From NCBI GenBank assembly GCA_964512635.1, contig CAZEJB010000004.1:62001-126000 (forward strand): a stretch of DNA of 64,000 nucleotides, given 5' to 3'. This document shows positions 61,416 to 64,000 of this stretch, piece by piece. The translations under genes and the position numbers were made by a program. Source of the stretch: JADZFO01 sp964512635. Lineage in GTDB: Bacteria > 4484-113 > JAFGCY01. Below the pieces are notes generated by a model. The model was not told the origin of the DNA. It ran no database searches and was given only the letters and a program-made list of their open reading frames with translations. The stretch's first letter is position 1; each line of letters starts with the position of its first letter.

Positions 61416-61421
61416 ATTGTA
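61416..61421 (-). promoter_or_regulatory. -10 box (TACAAT) of the metal ATPase gene
   Basis: TACAAT stands 10 nt before ATG 61405, in the 132-base divergent region shared with the methyltransferase gene. Confidence 0.45.
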
Positions 61422-61537
61422 TGTTCACCTACACCATTAGCATCTACATTTGGCCGCAATGAAGCCGTGTCTCAGTCTGCCGTTAGCACAAAGCAGCAGT
61501 TGAAAAGGTAGTATGTTTTGATCAGGGAGGCAGCATC

Positions 61538-62338
61538 ATGGCCAGTCAGCAGGAGATAAGAGAACTCGTTCAGCGCGCCTATGGGCAGGTTGCGGACGCC
61601 AGGTTAACAGGGCAACAGGCCTGTTGCGACGGCGACAGCGCGTGCTGCGTCGCGCCTGCTGAAGCCGCCTACCGCGTCGAAGAAAGCCACCCCCTGCCGG
61701 AAGCGGATCTGGGCCTGTCCTGTGGGAACCCTGTCGCTTTCAGCTTGCTGAAGCAGGGTGATGTGGTTCTTGATCTTGGTTCCGGTGCTGGCCGAGACGT
61801 TTTTATGGCAGCAGCACGGGTTGGTTCGACGGGCCGGGCGATCGGCGTGGACATGACGCCGAGGATGCTGGAACTGGCGCGCAGGAACGCTGCCAGCTTC
61901 GCCGCCACTACCGGAATGAACAACGTCGAGTTCCGCGAGGGCTTCATTGAAGCGCTGCCGGTGGCGGATGGAGAGGTTGATCTGGTGTTATCCAACTGTG
62001 TGATCAATCTCTCGGTCGATAAGCCCCAGGTCTTTCGCGAGGCATTCCGCGTCCTGAAGCCCGGCGGCCGTATTGTGGTCAGCGATATCGTTTTGAACCA
62101 CGAGCTGTCGGCGGAGCTTGCCAGCGACCCGCGGGTTTATGCAAACTGCATCTCCGGTGCGCTGCTGAGAGATGACTATCTCGGCGCGATCCGGCAGGCC
62201 GGGTTTGCTTCAATCGAGGTGCTGGACGACCATCTTTACAGCGCTTCGAGTTGTTGTGGCGACCCGATTTCTGGCGAAATGGGAGCTGAACTGGAAGGCT
62301 GCGCCAGCAGCATTACTGTTCTGGCCATCAAAGCCTGA
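61538..62338 (+). CDS. arsM: ArsM-type arsenite methyltransferase
   Basis: A 266-residue S-adenosylmethionine methyltransferase. SAM motif VVLDLGSGAGRDVFMAA, then GVDMTPRML; the Cys residues expected to bind As(III) are in LGLSCGNP, LSNCVIN and YANCISGAL. The ending LEGCASSITVLAIKA is typical of ArsM. An N-terminal CCDGDSACC stretch adds four Cys. GGGAGG lies about 8 bases before the ATG. It is divergent from the P1B-4 ATPase, suggesting a small metal/metalloid resistance pair, although no ArsR gene is present. Confidence 0.92.
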   Translation: MASQQEIRELVQRAYGQVADARLTGQQACCDGDSACCVAPAEAAYRVEESHPLPEADLGLSCGNPVAFSLLKQGDVVLDLGSGAGRDVFMAAARVGSTGRAIGVDMTPRMLELARRNAASFAATTGMNNVEFREGFIEALPVADGEVDLVLSNCVINLSVDKPQVFREAFRVLKPGGRIVVSDIVLNHELSAELASDPRVYANCISGALLRDDYLGAIRQAGFASIEVLDDHLYSASSCCGDPISGEMGAELEGCASSITVLAIKA

Positions 62339-62419
62339 TCCCGCAGAGTCCGAATCAGAAAACACGTCCTATACTGCCATTGCGGCCAAGCAGCCGCAAC
62401 TACCAGTTAGGACAGAAAC

Positions 62420-64000
62420 TTGAAGCACACCCGCCCTTCTCTGCTCGCGAGGCTGCTGCTTGGCTGCATCCCCATCGGGCTGACCTTTACCTCGGCGTCC
62501 AATGCTGAAGAGGCGCTGCCGGGATATCACACACCGGAAGAGATCATCAGCGAGCTCAAAGCCCTGGAACAGGCTCCTGTGGCCCAGGTTATCAGCCTTG
62601 GCAAGACGGCCCAAGGCCGGGAAATCGTCGCTCTGCGGGTCAGCTCTGCCGTTGGGGACCCTGACTCCAAGCCTGCCATCGCCGTGTTTGGCGCAGTCCA
62701 CGCACCGCAGCGCATGGCCAGCGAGCTGACTCTCGACTTGGCGCGCGACATTCGCAGCATGGTCAGCGGCGACAACCATCTGGCTGAGGTGGACAGGGTG
62801 ACCTGGTACTTTGTCCCTGAGCCCAGCCCGGACAGCGCTGCCGCAACTCTCAGCGCGCCTTTCCAGGAGCGTTCTACCAACACTCGGCCCTGGGATGATG
62901 ACCGCGACGGCGAGGTGGACGAGGACGGGCCGGATGACCTTAACGGCGACGGCTGGATCACCCAGATGCGGGTCAAGGACGGCAGCGGCCCCTGGTTCCC
63001 ACACCCGCAAGACAATCGCGTGATGATCGTGGCTGACAAGAGCAAGGGCGAGGAAGGTGGCTGGAGTATCCTCACCGAAGGCTATGACAACGACGGCGAC
63101 GGACAGTTCAATGAAGATCCGGCCGGCGGCGTAGATTTCAACAGGAACTTCTCCTGGCAGTACCCGGACTTTACCGTGGGCAGCGGCCTGAACCCGGTCA
63201 GCGAGCCGGAAAACCGTGCCGTGGCCGACTTTCTGTTCAGCCATCCCAATGTCGCCATTGTCTACAGCATCAGCCCGCAGGAAAACCTGGCGCACCAGTG
63301 GCGGCCGGCGCAGGGTGGCCAGGGTCCGGGTTATAAGGGGATCGACGGACAGGATGAGACCTACTACAAACTCTTTGCCGACACCTTTGCCAAGTACTGT
63401 AAGGACCTGACCGGCCGCGAGGCCGGTGAAGCCCCCGGCCCGGCGGACGCCAGCGGCAGCTTCGCCGCCTGGGCTTACTACCACTTCGGTCGCTGGTCCG
63501 TCTCCAGCCCCGGCTGGTGGACCGGCAAGCCGACGGCAGAAGAAGTAACGCCGGTTGTCGTGCCTGATCCGGCCACAAGCTCAGAGGCTGCAGTGTCAGA
63601 ACCTGCGGTAGAGCAAGTTGCTGGCACACCGGATGATCCTGCATCGGCTCCGCCTGCAGATAGCGGCTGGGACAACAGCGACAGCCGCGGCCAGGAGGAA
63701 CGCGACCGCCTGAAGTGGCTTGAGCAACAGGGCATCGACGCCTTTGCGCCCTGGACCGCCGTGCAGCACGATGGCCTGGACGAACTCTGGGGTAGCGTGG
63801 AGGTCGGCGGCTTCAAGACTCTGCGGCTGATCAACCCGCCCTATGCCTTGCTGGGCACCGGCATTTCAGACTCGGCAGATGACCACAGCAGTGACCTATT
63901 CACACTCCAGTCTGAGCTGTTGGCGCGGCTGTTTGTCAGCCTGCCGAAACTTGAGATTGACCGGATCAAGACACAGGCACTGGGCGGCGGTGTCTGCCGG
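62420..64000 (+). CDS. Secreted M14 carboxypeptidase-like protein, zinc ligands missing (cut by window edge)
   Basis: At least 527 residues, open to the end of the window. Signal peptide (RLLLGCIPIGLTFTSASNA), then the M14 fold: YHTPEEIISELKAL, LGKTAQGREIVALRV, and VDFNRNFSWQYP. The zinc motif HxxE is FGAVHAPQRMASE, with Gln for Glu, and the later ligand His region reads IVYSISPQEN, with Ser for His, so the protein is probably not an active peptidase. Insertions with DDDRDGEVDEDG, LNGDGW and DNDGDGQFNED look like calcium-binding loops. Start is TTG 62420, without a good ribosome site; this is uncertain. Confidence 0.85.
   Translation, partial: MKHTRPSLLARLLLGCIPIGLTFTSASNAEEALPGYHTPEEIISELKALEQAPVAQVISLGKTAQGREIVALRVSSAVGDPDSKPAIAVFGAVHAPQRMASELTLDLARDIRSMVSGDNHLAEVDRVTWYFVPEPSPDSAAATLSAPFQERSTNTRPWDDDRDGEVDEDGPDDLNGDGWITQMRVKDGSGPWFPHPQDNRVMIVADKSKGEEGGWSILTEGYDNDGDGQFNEDPAGGVDFNRNFSWQYPDFTVGSGLNPVSEPENRAVADFLFSHPNVAIVYSISPQENLAHQWRPAQGGQGPGYKGIDGQDETYYKLFADTFAKYCKDLTGREAGEAPGPADASGSFAAWAYYHFGRWSVSSPGWWTGKPTAEEVTPVVVPDPATSSEAAVSEPAVEQVAGTPDDPASAPPADSGWDNSDSRGQEERDRLKWLEQQGIDAFAPWTAVQHDGLDELWGSVEVGGFKTLRLINPPYALLGTGISDSADDHSSDLFTLQSELLARLFVSLPKLEIDRIKTQALGGGVCR

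Noticed and set aside
61406..61537. Possible ArsR/SmtB operator between the metal ATPase and arsM
   Set aside because: GTGAACATAC and nearby words look suggestive, but no proper inverted repeat of the 12-2-12 type is present.
62369..63484. Long minus-strand frame of 371 codons at the window end
   Set aside because: The plus strand encodes a recognisable M14-fold protein with a signal peptide over the same bases.
1..64000. CRISPR array, prophage, insertion sequence or integrase
   Set aside because: No direct repeat series with spacers, no transposase or phage genes, and no tRNA-flanking duplication were seen.

Overview
The window is chromosomal DNA of a GC-rich diderm bacterium. It encodes several lipoprotein signal peptides, an outer-membrane beta-barrel ending in Phe, and periplasmic sensor domains. 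Gene order and domain types (vWA/ABC-2 operon, PQQ-like propellers, a secreted M14-fold protein) recall poorly cultured Planctomycetes-like or other environmental phyla, but nothing here fixes the phylum. I see no phage, insertion sequence, CRISPR array or rRNA. Four tRNA genes are present (Pro-GGG, Leu-GAG, Lys-CTT, Met-CAT).

Layout. 1-3.5 kb: end of a DUF1579-like gene, a block of short palindromes, osmC, paiB, tRNA-Pro, an SpsF-like cytidylyltransferase and a Nudix hydrolase. 3.5-11.5 kb: a tight four-gene membrane operon (vWA protein, beta-propeller protein, ABC-2 permease, large membrane-anchored protein). 11.6-21 kb, mostly minus strand: lipoproteins, a zinc oligopeptidase, deoB, an outer-membrane barrel, an NTF2-like lipoprotein, ruvB and def. 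21-29.2 kb: six consecutive divergent paralogues of the PaaK/CapK adenylate-forming ligase family. 29.3-35.4 kb: a stand-alone 5'-3' exonuclease, an ABC-2 permease, two membrane-associated unknowns, glyA and tRNA-Leu. 35.7-38.5 kb: an HTH regulator followed by two tandem paralogues of unknown function, the second coupled to a 48-residue Cys-containing ORF. 38.5-48.7 kb: tRNA-Lys, mfd, a substrate-binding lipoprotein, citrate synthase, a biotin carrier plus biotin carboxylase pair, tRNA-Met and small membrane proteins. 48.7-57.3 kb: carbonic anhydrase with a haem-c chemoreceptor, a DinB-like protein, a double GT2 glycosyltransferase, an Ala/Glu/Leu repeat protein and an ADP-ribosylglycohydrolase-like protein. 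57.4-64 kb: ribE-ribBA, a P1B-4 metal ATPase divergent from an ArsM methyltransferase, and a cut-off M14-fold protein that lacks its zinc ligands.

The strongest genome-scale signal is in the promoters. About two dozen genes carry a TAnnnT -10 box 6 to 10 nt before the start codon, fourteen of them at exactly 6 nt. The four tRNA genes have their -10 box exactly 11 nt before the mature 5' end, which is an internal calibration for the start of transcription. Leaderless mRNA therefore appears to be the default for first genes of transcription units, while Shine-Dalgarno motifs are seen mainly at internal operon genes. This pattern corrects many start sites and implies two non-standard start codons: ATC for the biotin carboxylase and CTG for one of the ligase paralogues. 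The best candidates for an undescribed system are the six-ligase cluster and the HTH plus tandem-paralogue locus.
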